Below, piece after piece: positions 36,301-49,900 of a stretch of DNA of 64,000 bases. Source of the stretch: Alligator mississippiensis (lineage: Eukaryota > Chordata > Crocodylia > Alligatoridae); the NCBI RefSeq assembly GCF_030867095.1, contig NC_081824.1, positions 348,104,203 through 348,168,202 on the forward strand, given 5' to 3'. The position numbers and the translations under genes are program-made. Position 1 is the stretch's first letter. Each line of letters opens with the position of its first letter. Below the pieces are notes generated by a model. That model had not been told where the DNA came from. It did not search any database and worked only from the letters and a program-made list of their open reading frames with translations.

Positions 36301-39300
36301 AGAGGGAACAATGTTATAGTGCGACTCCCCACGTGGCACGTAGCGCTGGCAGACTGTGGCAGTGGCAGCAGCAGTGGGCTGGGTGCTCAGGGCATTTGTG
36401 CCTGATGGGGCACAGCTCTGGCCAGCGCTGCACATTGCAACGAGGGGCGATGCATTGGTGCACCTCTACTCAAAGCCTCAGACATTAAGGTATTTTTTCC
36501 TTGAAATTCCCTCTAAGATGGAAAGTGCTATTATCCCCATGGGACAGGGGAACCTGAGTCACAGAGAAGTGAAGACTCAGATCCACAAAGAAGTATTTAA
36601 GCATTCAGCACCTGAGCACAATATAACTTTTCATTTCTAGGGGAATCAATGGGATACCTTTTTCATGGATCTAGCTTTAAGAAACCTGCTCACAAATCAC
36701 AAAGGGAAGTTGGGGTACAAGCCAAGACTTGAATCTGGGTCATCTGGGTCCTAAACTAGTGCCCTAACTATTGGGTGTATAGTTCTTCATATTCATTAGT
36801 ATTGTATCATTCACACTTCTAAGACTGTAAGAATAAAGGCCAACATTATCAGTGATTGAGATACTGGAACTGAAGATACTGAGGTCCAATATTTAGGGGG
36901 AGAGGATTCAGCACTTTTTTGAAAGTCCAGACTCTCCAAAGTGTCACAGGCTATGTACCCACTATACACTATGAAAATCACTATGCATCTCTCAAAACAA
37001 GCTATCTGACCAAGATTAAGTGGGGGAATTTCAAACCCAGGACCAAGTGATAATGACTTACTGTTAGAGGTTCTCCCTGAAGAGCCTGTAGGATAAAGTT
37101 ACTGACAACTCTGCCATCGTTCATATGCATCCGAGGACCAAAGGTATTGAATATTCTGGCAACTCGCACTTCAACTCCTTCCTGCAAACAAACAAAACAG
37201 CATGTCTATATTATGAAGATTCCTCCCTGTTGCCTATGATGGAGACACCCAAATTAACTTTTCTCCTAAAGATTTCCTTCAGTACAAGAATTTTCAATAC
37301 AGTTTTTTAAACACCTGCTGCTTCCTTACCTTAAGACACACCTACCCCTTCCCCTCCCTGGCTCTATTAGAAAATGCATATTACAAAACAGTTGATTCTA
37401 ATTATTTATTACAATTATGCACCACTGTTGGAACATCTGATGCTTTCTTTACCATATTTCCTTCTAAGGAGAACTGATGTCACATTTTTCAGTTTAATAG
37501 GGTCTTCCAACAGACACACCCTCCAGATTTTTGCAATATCACAACTTTCCAGTTAGAAGCATTTCCATATATTGCAAAGTGGGTACAACTATGTGAGATT
37601 TTCCCTGGCCTACAGAGTAGCTAATGGCTAAGCAAAAAGCAGGACCTTTTTAAGAAGGGTTTTGTTGGTTTGTTTGTTTTTTTTTAACTTTAAGTGCTGA
37701 GCTCTCTGTGTCCAGAAAAAACATAGGCCCATTTAAAACAGTGCTTATGATAAAGTGGCTTCATAACTGTAGTAGGTTTGGAGTGCTGTTAGAACTACAA
37801 TGGTCCAGGAAGCATGCAAAAGGATTTTTGGTGATATCGTTTATTTGGACCAACCATATAGTTGGAAGAGTTGCTGGACAAGGTTTCAAGCATCAAGTGC
37901 TCTTCCTCGGGTCTTCATAACTGTGAGTCATTAACATTACTGATGCACTGTAGATCACTGGCTAACATCCTGCTCAAAAACTCTGTTACTTATTTATAGG
38001 CTGTTTAAGCACTTTAATGCTTATCGAAGCTTTTAATCTGAGAGAGATTTTCATTATTCTCAGTAAGGCTTTGTAAGAACTATGTTAAATCTTAAAGTAA
38101 TCAACACAGCAAACTGAATTTCAAAAAGCAGAGCCAATAGTGATCCTGACTCTGCAAAACTGCAGCACTGAGACAGTCTATCTACAGATTTTTTACCCCC
38201 CACCACTGGAACAAGCTTTGCTTCAGCTAAATTCTTAGAGCCAAATCCTCAGCCTGCAGCGAAAGGTTCCTTAGTCATGCTGAGTCTTTTTACATTCATC
38301 CTCAGCATGACTGAATGTAAACAGAACATACTACCATGCCGAGTCAAAAACACTGGTTTGACTTCTGATGCATCTAGAAAGCTTCACCTCTGGAAGTGAT
38401 GTATTTGCTGCTGATTCACAAGTGGCTAAAGTCATAGCCACAGCCTCTCTGCGTTGCAAAAGAATCATGTAATTTCTTAAAAAAATATTATGAACACAGG
38501 GAGCAGTATTTTTGAACAGCCTGCCTACTAACTTTACTATAGCTGGTTGACATTCCTTGTAAAAGTGAGACTTGAAAAATATGGTAAGAAATAAGCTTAT
38601 GGATTTTCTTCATAAGAGAATACTTTCTCTTCTCTACAAATACATTCAGCTTCACTTCAGAAGATTGCACCTTGAGCTCATGTGCTCCTCATTCAAGGGA
38701 GATCATGAGGTTACCATTTTCCTGGAAACAGGTTTGCTTGAAAGAAGTTTAATTTTTGATCCATCCAGATCTCAAAGTCATTTATAAACAAACATATCTG
38801 AATATCAGCTTTATGAAAGGGCTGGTATCATCATTTCACAGCTATGTGAGTAAGAATTAGCACAAATCTTTTTGCCAGGTGTGCCACAAGGCAGGAGAGC
38901 CTTACTTCTTCCCCAAGTACCACTCCAATCCCTTCCCCTGCCCTCTCTTGCTTGCCCCATCTGCTGTTCTCCATGCTCCCTGACAGATCTGTCACATGCC
39001 ACACAAAGTGCCTGCTTGGGCCATGCATGCCGCAGATTAGCCACCCTTTAACTGGAGAATGGCTAAATGCTTGATTACATAAAAAGAAATAAACTGCCCA
39101 TTGCTGCGAGAGGGAAGATGTCACCAAGCAGTGCATGTGAATATAGAAAATTACTGGTGTAAGAGAAAGAAGCAGGGGTCAGCATTTCAGAAGCTGAAAG
39201 CAAGACTTAAGATAGCAAACATGGTATGTTCTTGTTCATAGTTGCAATCATATGGTGAACTATTACAGTATCAACAACTTTTATATGAACACGGAAAAAG

Positions 39301-42300
39301 CATTAGTCACTTGCTCAAGGTCACAGAGCCAGTCCATGTCAGTACGAGCATCACAGTGCACTCCTGGCATTTTCTTCTTCTCTTTTCTTTCTTTCTTTTA
39401 TCCATAATTGGTAACAAACACATTATGTTATGCACCAGCACATTTCCCACCCATGCAAAGAGAGTATAATCAAGAAAGTGTTCCTAATTTGAAGTTATTT
39501 AAAGGGCTTTGTTACAAGGTGAGTTATGTGTTCATGCTTCTGGCAGGACGTTACAGTTCATGCCATGTTTATGGATGCACTGCACTTAGAAACAGTTCAC
39601 TTGGGTTGCTCTTCTTCGTTTCCCCTCTTCCTTGTTGTCCTAAAAGGACGGACTTTATTCCACATGAACTTCCCAACAGTATAGATAGATTTAATATCAA
39701 ATGAAAATAAGGCATTTAGAAAAGTGGTTGCCTTAAGGCAAAATAGTCGTTGGTTGAATTGTGTTGGCCCCAAAACAGAAAGCCTCTTTGTACTACACAT
39801 ACTGAGTCTGCAGACTGCTGTTTTCCAGTATGTGTTGGAAACTGGCAGGGGTCTTACTGAGACAGATAGGTAGACTTGTGCGTGTGTGTGCCCCACTCCC
39901 CTCCTTCATCAATATTCAAGACACACTGAGGGAGCAGGAAAACTTTGCAGAGATTTTTCAGGCTACATAACTATCTCTAGGGACTCTGTGAATCGGGAGA
40001 GAGAGGGGGTGGGGGGGCCAGAATCACCCTCTCCTGCAGTGAAGTATTATTCCTGATGTTTATATTCCACTGTTTTTTGCAGCCTGGTTTTCAGATGTTC
40101 TGTGAATGCCAGACTTCCACCATTTCCATTGCAAACGATTCCAAAATGGAGCAATCTCACTGCCAGGAAATTTTTTCCAGAAGTGCAGTACTAATTTCCC
40201 CTCTTGGTTTGAGCCTACTTTTCTTGGTGAACTTTTCCATATTTCACAAATAATTCCTCTCGCCTTTGTATACTGATACAAATATTTGATGGTTGTTACA
40301 GCAGGTCATACCCCATCATTAATTTCAACACCTACAATCCTAGGTTGCATTACCTATGCCCCTCAGATCCCTGTCCCTCGAAACATACTTCCACCTTTAA
40401 TCAGGGCAATGGCCAGTATTTCCCCTGGGCATGTTTTCTGGAACCTGGAGGAGGGAGTGAGGGAAGGTGTATCAGTCTCTGCTTACACACAGAGTAGGTC
40501 TGCCCAGAGAAGAAAAAAAAGTTCAACAAGCCAAGCTAGTGGCATGAACAAAGGAAGAGATGAAAGAGATGGGCAACAAGTCAGAAACAAATTAATTGTT
40601 CAAGAGTAATTTAAAATGAAAGCATGTTGATGTAGGGGGCAGCCAAGGACAAACAACTGACAGTGCAGAATAAAGTTAACAATGGTAGAAGCCATTAATT
40701 GCCCCTAACTTCAACTGGAGTGTAAACTCTATAAATTCTCTGCATCTTTTTTCACAATAGCTATGGCTCTATGCTTGGTGAGCCACATTCCTTAACTGCA
40801 GAAAGCAGAAAGCTTGTTTTAATCCTTCAGTTTTACATGTGACGTCTCCAAAATGTTGCTTTTGCCTGCTAAAAAATCCTAATTTTCTAATAATCTTTAT
40901 GACCTTGGATTTATTTTTCAACCCCTTTAAAAGCTCTGGGTGTTTAAAAATGATTTTCAAGTTTGTATATGTTCTTGTTTTACGTAGATATCAAATCAAA
41001 GGCTAAATGAACAGACTGCAGGACCGGCTTTAGGGATTAGTATAGTAAGTGGAATTTTTCTCACACAGTCTATACTAGAAACTCCTACCCATTTAATACT
41101 ATTGGTTAGAGATTTAATTTTGGTGACATTTCTATGCCAGCAAGAACCATGAACTGTTACGTTATAGTAGCATAAAAGAGCTTCTGCTGGTATACATTTA
41201 TTTTATTCAGAAAAACTTGTATGACAGTACCCGACAATATTCATTGACTGACTCAACTGAGAGTGGTGTTTTTTTGAAAATCATGGCACTGATTTAAGCA
41301 TGCAAAGAAGGTTAGTGCTTTTCAGTCCAGTCCTGATATTCTTCCAAAGCACTGATATCCTAGAGCTCTCAGGGAAGTTAATGAGAACGACTCGGTACCC
41401 ATAACTTACATAAAATCAGGCCACTACTTCAGTAATGTACCACTGACACTCATTTTTGAAAATCTTTGCTCCTGTAATTGCTACAGGAAGGCATACTAGG
41501 ATATTACTGCGTATTAGGGGCATATATGTATATTTTAAAGAAATAAGTTGTATTTTCAATTCAATCAGTTTTATGAAAAGACAACTTTTTGGTCTACACA
41601 TCATGGTAAACAATTCAATACAAAAATAACTTGGACATGAAAAGGTTCCCAGGGATGGTTTTTTAAAGTGAAATAGCTTCAAGTACTAACACTGTAATTG
41701 AGAAACAGAACAGGTGATTGCTCTAACTAATTAATAGTTTTAAACTTCCATGCTTTGTGAATTTTGAACCATGTTGCTAATTATCTACTATGAATCACCA
41801 GCACAGCAAGCAAAAAGTTTAAGCCAGGAAAAGGAATAACTGCATGCATCAAATGAGGAAATGGAGACCCGAGCATGGTGACCCAGGCAATTAGGAGAGT
41901 CACTGACATCAGAATTTTTAGAACAAAAAGGGGAAATAATCTGCTAGAAAGCTCAGACACCTGGCATGGCTATCAGAGTGAACATAATGGGGCTAATCAG
42001 TCTCTTTCAGATAAAATTATTAAAATTGCTGCCTACATCCCTTGCTTATTGTTCAACATTGCCTCTCAGTGCCTGAAATTCTGCAATCTGTCAGAAAAAA
42101 CACATCCTGACTACTAGGAAAATAACTGCTAGTGTTTGAAATGGACCGTTTAAAACTACACCGTTATAATTTTGATTTGTAATCACACCGAAATTATTGG
42201 CAGACAGTTCATTTTTTAAAATATGGATGGATCTTATAAACACAAAATCCAATCCTGAATATATGAAACCACAGAGCCTCAACTTTTTGGTTATGGCAGT

Positions 42301-45300
42301 GGTTTTAAACCTGTTGTCCAAGGACCCCAGGGGGGTCATAGACCATGCTTAAGGGGTCTGTGAAAGACTACTATGATCAATCAAAAAGTACAATTATACA
42401 ATTGTAATATAATTTCAAGTATGTGAATACACTTACAATTCAAAGGGGTCTGGCACCTCCATTTGAAATTTCCAAAAGGGTCCATCCATCACATCCATTT
42501 AAAAGTTTTTAGTCCGCAAATTAGGGATGTGAATGGTTACATGATTAATTTAGCTAACCGTTTATCGTTTGGCCTGGGGCCTGTCAGACTCTGGGAGGAA
42601 AAAGGGGTGAGGGGTGGCAGAAGGAAGACCTGTAGGCAACACAGCAGGAACAGAAAGGTGGCAGGGCAGGAGGAAGAGATGGGGAGAAGAGAGGGAAGGG
42701 GTGACTAATACCTAATAGCTAGGCTACATGGAGTGAAGGGAGGAGGGAGAGGAGAGGAAAGGAGAGAGGGAGTTGTCCCTCACACTACGCCAATGGGCTG
42801 TTAAAGCACCTCTGAGGCTGCTGCCTGCCTCTCCCCTCCCTGCGCTGCTGCAGCTGGCCCCAAGAAGCCACGCGCCTGTGGCTGCAGCCCCTCACTGGCT
42901 GCTAATCCTCAGAGCTTCCTGGGCTGTGCTGCCTGCCTGGCAGGGCTGCTTTGGCCCTCAGCTCCTTAGGGCACGTAGGTGCAGCCCCTCCTCCATGGCA
43001 GGGAATGCATTGGCCCAGGGCTCAGTACGTCCCTGCTCCCCGAACTTTGCAGATGCGTATGACTGGGCAGGAATCGTTCGGAGGAGTGGAGGCTGCCCAG
43101 ACCTTCCATCCTCCCTTTAGGCCACTGAGACAGAATCCAAAGACCAGACGGAGTCCAGCTGTTTGGTGCCTCCATGCTTGTAGTTGTATAAGTGTCTGGG
43201 AATCTAGCCCAGGTCTCCTATGTGGCAGACAAGGGTTCTACCACTGAACCACAGGGGATTCCCCTGTTGCAATTACAACAGGTTAAACAAATATTTAACT
43301 GGTGGTTACATCCCTACCACAACTGAAAATAGGTTGAATACCACTGGGTTATAGCATTAGCCAACTAGATTCACCCTTGTTATTACTAATATCAAAAGCT
43401 GTTTTACACCATGACTTATCCGGCCTGGAATGAGAAGCTCAAAGATCTGAGGGCCAAGAAGAACCATTATGTTCATCTAGTTTGACATCCTCATAACATA
43501 GTCCATGTAATGCCACTAGAGATTCCTGCATCTTTTGCAGCTTTTGAGGGAGATGTATCTTAATGTTGAAGTGTTGGAGAACTTGCCACAACATTTGGAA
43601 GACCCTTTCAATGGTTACATACACCATGCCTGCATCTTGTTGCCACTTTGTACTTTGCTGACTCAAGCATATACCCCAGGGGTTGGCAACATTTTTGGGC
43701 AGAGTGCCAAAACCCCGCACAATCTCAACTTGTAAGATATTGGCATGCCAGGCACAGGTGGGATAGTGGAGGAGCTGTAAGGGGCCCGATCCTTGTTGTG
43801 GCAGCACAGCCCTGGCCTCTTCTCTGCTGTCCGCCTGGAGGCATGCATGCACCTGCCACAAGCAACAAGCCAGGCCAGGACCGGACCCCACTGCAGCTGC
43901 CTGCAGTCTCCCTGCCACCTGCTGCAAGAGTGCCAGGGGTTGCTGACCACTGATCTACCCGCTTAATTTTGTTATGCTTGATAGATTCAAAAGCCTCTAG
44001 TATCAGGTAACCTCTTCACTGTGATGATAATTATACAGTATGAATTACATGCCTTTTATCTTTCTACTTGGTTAAGCAGAGTGACAGAATTCTTTTGGTT
44101 TCTCATTGTACTGCATCTTTCCAAATAAATCATTTTTGTAGCATTTCCTGAACCCTTTCCAATTTTTCAGTATTCCTTTAAAAAAAAATGGATGCCAGAA
44201 CTGTAAACAAAATACTCCCATAGTACTCTCATGTTAGGCAACATTCCAAGACAATCTCATCTCTCTGCTCATTTGATATTTTTCTATTAATATATCCAAG
44301 TGTCACGTTAACCTTCTTTTGCCATATCACCATACTGGGAACATACATACCAGACACCTCATTGCTAAATTTTAGAATAACCGACAAAACAAAATCATCC
44401 ACTACAGTCAGAGGATTCTAGGTGGATTTTAAGCTGGTCTAACCAAAATGAAAGCTTCGGCAGTGATAAATAGTGGTACAAAGCAACTGAACACACATCA
44501 TTTGTTAATGTAGTACTATAGCAGTTTAATGTCAATTGTTATTTTATAGATTAACAAGACGGTGGCTTGTATTAATTTCACATCTAGCCTGGGTAACCTC
44601 AACCACCTTGACACAATACTATTTGCTCACATTTCCAATACTTTGTTCAGTAGAACAAAGCAAAAGTGTACAAAATATGTAATGAACTTCTTAAAAGTTA
44701 TGTCAACTCATGTTTTATTGCCACTGTTGGTCATTACCAGGGATTTGGGTTTTCTGTTTCCCATGGGAAAACAGAGAAAAATGTGGATTTTCCCCTTTAC
44801 CCAAAGAACACACAGATTTCTCATTTTAACGAAAAACCCCCATGGATTTTGCAGTTTTGCAAAGAGCTCTCTGCAGGCTGGCAGATTTCCAGCCTGCAAG
44901 GGGCTAGGGGGAGCAGGAGGAGGGCAGTTCGGCAGGACGTGCCACGTGAATGTAATTATATAGGCACATGGCTACCAGACAGCCTGGAAAACAGCTCCCA
45001 AAAGTAAGTGTGTGAGATGGGCAGGAGGAGTAGGGAGGGGAATTGAGGCCCCCATAGGAAGGGAGGGAGGGAAGAAGTGGGGCAGGGCTGGGGCTGCTGC
45101 CCAGTTGGGCAGTGCGTGGGATTTGGGGCTAGGGGCCACAACGCGCAGCCATAGGGTGGTTTCTTCTTCCAAAGTCTAGCAACCTGCTTGTGGACCACTG
45201 AACTACCATGTTCAATGCTCAGCCAACAAAAATTAATTTAAAAGAAAATGCAAACAAGCTTTGCCTGGTACTTTCTGTTGAACTGCACTGAGTGGCAGCA

Positions 45301-46926
45301 GCACTTTTTTTCAATGCAAGCATAAGGGCAAGCAGCAAAACACGTGGTTTTGGGGCTTTTTAGGGAAAGGGAACCACCATGGCCAAAGAAACCAAAATTA
45401 ATTTTTCCTGAGGTTCACATAAGCAACATTCAATAAAATCAAACAAACAGCAAGGACAGACAATACATTAGGCAACCTTTGCACCTTAAGATTTAGTGCG
45501 TCCAATTTTCCCAGGACACAGCAGCACAAATGCTTTCAGGGCCAACATTCAGAAGTTTGTCACCGCATCATATCCATCCCCCCCCTTGTACCAAGGCCCA
45601 TACTTAGAGCTGTCTGACTGCTTTAAGGAAAAGACATTTCTGCTGAATCAGAGGAAATGAAGCTAATTTCCGTAATTGATGCCATTTAAATTAAGGTTTT
45701 CTTGGTTGTTCTGACAGTTTTCTGTATTTGTTTAATTTGTTTGGCTTGATAAAAAACTAGCAATAATTATTTTCTGGAACTGCGGTATAAAATGTGACTT
45801 CTGGCATGATACCTGGTTTCCCTAATGTACATAAGGAACACAAGTAGTAGTACTTAATACAACCACTTTTATAGCATCATTTTCCAAGGCATAAATAAAT
45901 TCTCTATCTTGCTGTGCACAGTATGGCAGAGGATCTGTGGAAGATAATACCATGGAATGTAAGTGAAAGTATCGAGACAATACACTGGGGGGGGGGGGTA
46001 GGGCAGGGAGAGGAATCTAACAGCAATATCTAGACTGAACTGGTCTTCCAGGAAAAGCAGTTGAAGCTGCCTCACAACTGATGTTTAAAAACTAGACTAG
46101 AATAAAACTCTAAAACACCTCATAACGCAAGGATGCATCTTCTCTCCGTAATTACTTAGTAACTGTATTGAGAGTTAACAATTATAATGTAATTCTTTTA
46201 GTAATTCAACCAACAATTTTCATCATCCCTATATTTTACATCTAGGATTTTTACAATTATTGAAGCCAACTCAATTTGTGAATTAACAAGAATTAGAGAA
46301 ACAAGTATAATGCAGAAACAAAACCAACAGGAAATCCACCACTAAAGAGTTGTATTTACAATGCATGTATTCAGCATGTATTCAAGTGTTTGCTTATCCA
46401 TATTAAAAGCATGTTCTTTACTGTTTTGTAATTATACAACTTCATTTTTCCATTCAGTTGTGTTTATCCTTCTACCAGACACTATTCAGCTTTCTGTATA
46501 TTGAGTAGGATTGATAAAACCCAAACAACAAGGAATCTGGGATGGATCACAAGCCATATTTAAACAAAATTTAAATATTCCATAGATTTGTCTGACAATG
46601 ATACCATATTTTTGTATGATTATCATTATACTCAAATCCTTCTTCTTTGTTGGGATTTAAGCATATAGAGTAGATTTTTAATTAGTAGAAAAAGAAGGTA
46701 CCCCAAAGGAATTTGGAAGCTATTATAATACAAAGACCAGAAGACCCCTTATTATCACTGTTGCTTAATATAGACACCAAATAAGTATCATTCCAATTGA
46801 ATATGATAAAAAAGGGTAATTCCTATGAAAAGTATGGTTTCAAGAAAGGGGATGCCAGGGGGTGGGGAAGAGAAGTAATCTGCAAATTTGCAGGTCTAAA
46901 ACAGGTCAGCAAGTGGTAACGAGGGG

Positions 46927-46964
<38 letters not shown>

Positions 46965-49900
46965 TTTAAATCGAGAAATTCAACCCTGTTCACAATACTG
47001 TATTGGTTTGGTTTTTTTTTTAGACAAAGCATTTAACATAGTTCACATTCACACTCCTCACTGGAGTAAAGTGAACATGCTTGATTCATACTCAGGGGTA
47101 GTATCAAATCCTAAACAGTGTTCAAACTAAATTTTGTAGTTGGAATGTGCTTAAAGTAAGTCTCAACCAGCTACTTAGTTCCCATCATAAAATTAAAAAA
47201 AAAAAGAAAATTAAAAAAAAGTAACTACTGACTTGCCAAACACCAAAGTGAGCACGGCATTATAATGTACTGTACATACAAAGAAAAAGAAAACTGGAGA
47301 GGTTATTTCTTCTCCCATGAGAATCAGAGAAAATTAGGGCTGGAAAGGACCACAGGACATCATCCAGTCCAACCCCCTCCTCAAAGCAGGATCATCCCCA
47401 AATATATCATCTCAGCCAAGGCTCTGTCTATCCAGCCCTTAAACACCTCTAAGGATAGAGATTCCACAGCTTCTCTGCAGATCTTGTTCCAGTGCTTACT
47501 ACCCAACTAGTAAAGAAGTATTTGCTAATAGCTAAACTTCCTAAACTTCCCTTGCTGCAACTTGAGACCACTGTTCCTTGTTCAGCTAAGCCAAGCTGGT
47601 CTTCTGCTATGCTTGCAAGTCTTCCTGCACATCAGAATGGTTCATTCCTGTGTCCTCAGTAAAGTTCCTTTTAAATACAACCAGCTCACCTGGACTCCCT
47701 TTCCCTTTGGACTCCCAGGGAAGCCTGCCCATCAGTTCCCCGAGTGAGTCAAAGTCTGCTTTTCTGAAGTCCAGTGTTCTTACTCGGCTGCTCAGGATCC
47801 TGAACTCAATCATCTCATGGTCACTGCTGCCCAAGTTGCTGTTCACTTTTATATTCACCACCAATTCTTCCGTTTGTGAGCACAAGGTCAAGAAAAGCAC
47901 GGCCCCCAGTTGGTCTCTCCAACACTTGCACCAGGAGGTTGACCCCAACACTCTCCAAAAACTTCCTGGATTGTCTGTGCACTGCTGTATCCCCCCCACC
48001 GATGTTAGGGAGACTGAAGTCCCCCATGAGAACCAGGGTCCATGATCAGGAAACTGCCACTAACTGTTTGAAGAAAGCCCCATCCCACATCATACACTTG
48101 GTCTGGTGGTCTATATAGCTCACACCACCCATGACATCAACATTGTTGCTCTCCCATCTGACCCTAACCCAAATACTTCATCAGGACTATCTCCAGTTTC
48201 ATACTGTACAAGCAACCCCCGCTTAACACTGTTTCACTTAGCACTATTTCGCTGTAACGCTCATTTGAAATTGATACCTAATTTCACTTAGCGCTCAGCA
48301 AGTTTTGTTATAATGCTCGTTGTCACCATCTAGGGGCATTAAAAATGATTGTGGTCACCATCTTGGGTTGTCAAATACTTTCGATTTTGCTTACCACTCA
48401 CTTCACTTAATAATCAGTTTTTCAGGAACCAATTAAGAGCACTAAGCAGGGGTTGCCTGTACCTGTGAGCTGTTTTACATAAAGAGAACTTGATAAAAAG
48501 ACCTACCTGTTAAACTGAGGGCCTGTACTGGTTTTGTGACGTGCAGATACCACTGAATCAACTACTCAGAGCCCCCAGGCATGCTTAAGAGTTTAACTGC
48601 ATATCATTTGAACAATTCCATGTACTCGAGTTCAGTCACAAACCACACTGGACACATTAATTGTTTATCTTTGCGTATCCTGAGTCCAATACTGGATTCA
48701 ACACGGCTTTACCTTTACAGATTCCCACAATAATATGCATTCCAACTTCAAACTCACAGCCTAACACAAAACCTCAACAGTGACCTCATGTTTTTGTATA
48801 AATTAACTCAGTAGATCAGTTCCTCTGCCTAACTTTACCTTCCAAACATTTAGGAAGTTATTCTTACTTAACACTAGTGAGGTCACTGTTAGTTTTGTAT
48901 CTCCTCTTCACTAATAAAGCAATTCTTTCTTGAGCTTCAGGAGTATTTTGATGCAGTAATCTCTATCCTATGAAGTGAGTGAACCCCTTCAAATTTATCA
49001 AATGGAAATGTTAGATTTTTCAACAGCACACATTGATGACTTAAAATGAAATAAAGAATATTTTGAAAGACAAAAGTATCAGCACTCTGGAAGTTTTCCA
49101 GTTCAACATGTAATACCTGAAATCTCATACCCGCATGCCACCAGGTAAGCAGTAGGCCTCTGTGAAGCAGCTAGTATTTGCTTTGGATTCACATGATTCA
49201 GGGGACAGTGATTTGATTTGGTGATTCGAATCGATTCGGCCAAATTCAATTTGGAGATTTGGCTACTGAATCAGCTGAATCTCCAAATTGAACAGGCCCC
49301 ATCCCCTGCCCGCTCTCCCAGCCCTGTCAATGGCTGCCCCACCCAGCCCCAGCATCCCAGCACTTAAAAAAAACAAAAAACAAAGCCCTGCACTCACCAG
49401 CTCCTGCTAGGTGGTGGGGGGCAACCCCGCTGCCCTCCCCCCGTTGCCCTGCGCTGCATGGAGGGGGGGGCTCTGCCACGAGCCTGATGACTGCTGCAAC
49501 AGCCAGTGAGTGCAGGACTTTTTTAAAGTGCCGGGACACTGGGGCCAGGCGGGACAGCCATTGATGGGGCTGGGAAAGCGGGCAGAGGTCAGGGGGCACT
49601 CAGGGGGGTAGGGGAGCAGGCAGGGGATGAGGCCTGATGGAGGTCCCCCCATGGTCCCCTCCCCCCTCCTTTAGCACCCCCCCCTTACTTACCAGCACAG
49701 AGCCCAGGTCCAGCTCCCTGTGGTGGTGAGCAGAGACTGCCCGAATCTCCTCTGAATCTATTTGGATGCTTCAAATAGATTTGGACCTTTTTATTGGTCT
49801 CCTGATTTGATTAGATTCGGATTCAGAGATTTGGCCACCGAATCGGGCCAAATATCCAGCAAATCGAATCAACAACTGAAGCTTCGCACAGCCCTAGTAA

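Larger units (their letters stand above)
42297..43346. mobile_element. hAT element (outer) split by a second insertion
   Basis: The left end CAGTGGTTTTAAACCTGTTG and the right end (other strand) CAGTGGTATTCAACCTATTT are inverted repeats. The flanks GGTTATGG (42289-42296) and GGTTATAG (43347-43354) match at 7 of 8. Most of its length is the inner element at 42522. Without that insertion it is about 250 bp. It is related in end sequence to the copy at 51358. Confidence 0.82.

Noticed and set aside
35492..36485. Endogenous retrovirus LTR
   Set aside because: A TATA-like box is present but there is no TG...CA boundary pair, primer-binding site, second LTR or gag/pol text nearby, so an LTR call is not supported.
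43189..43258. A working tRNA-Gly gene
   Set aside because: The acceptor stem does not pair, the B box is mutated, and no T-run terminator in the right place was seen; it is inside a transposon.
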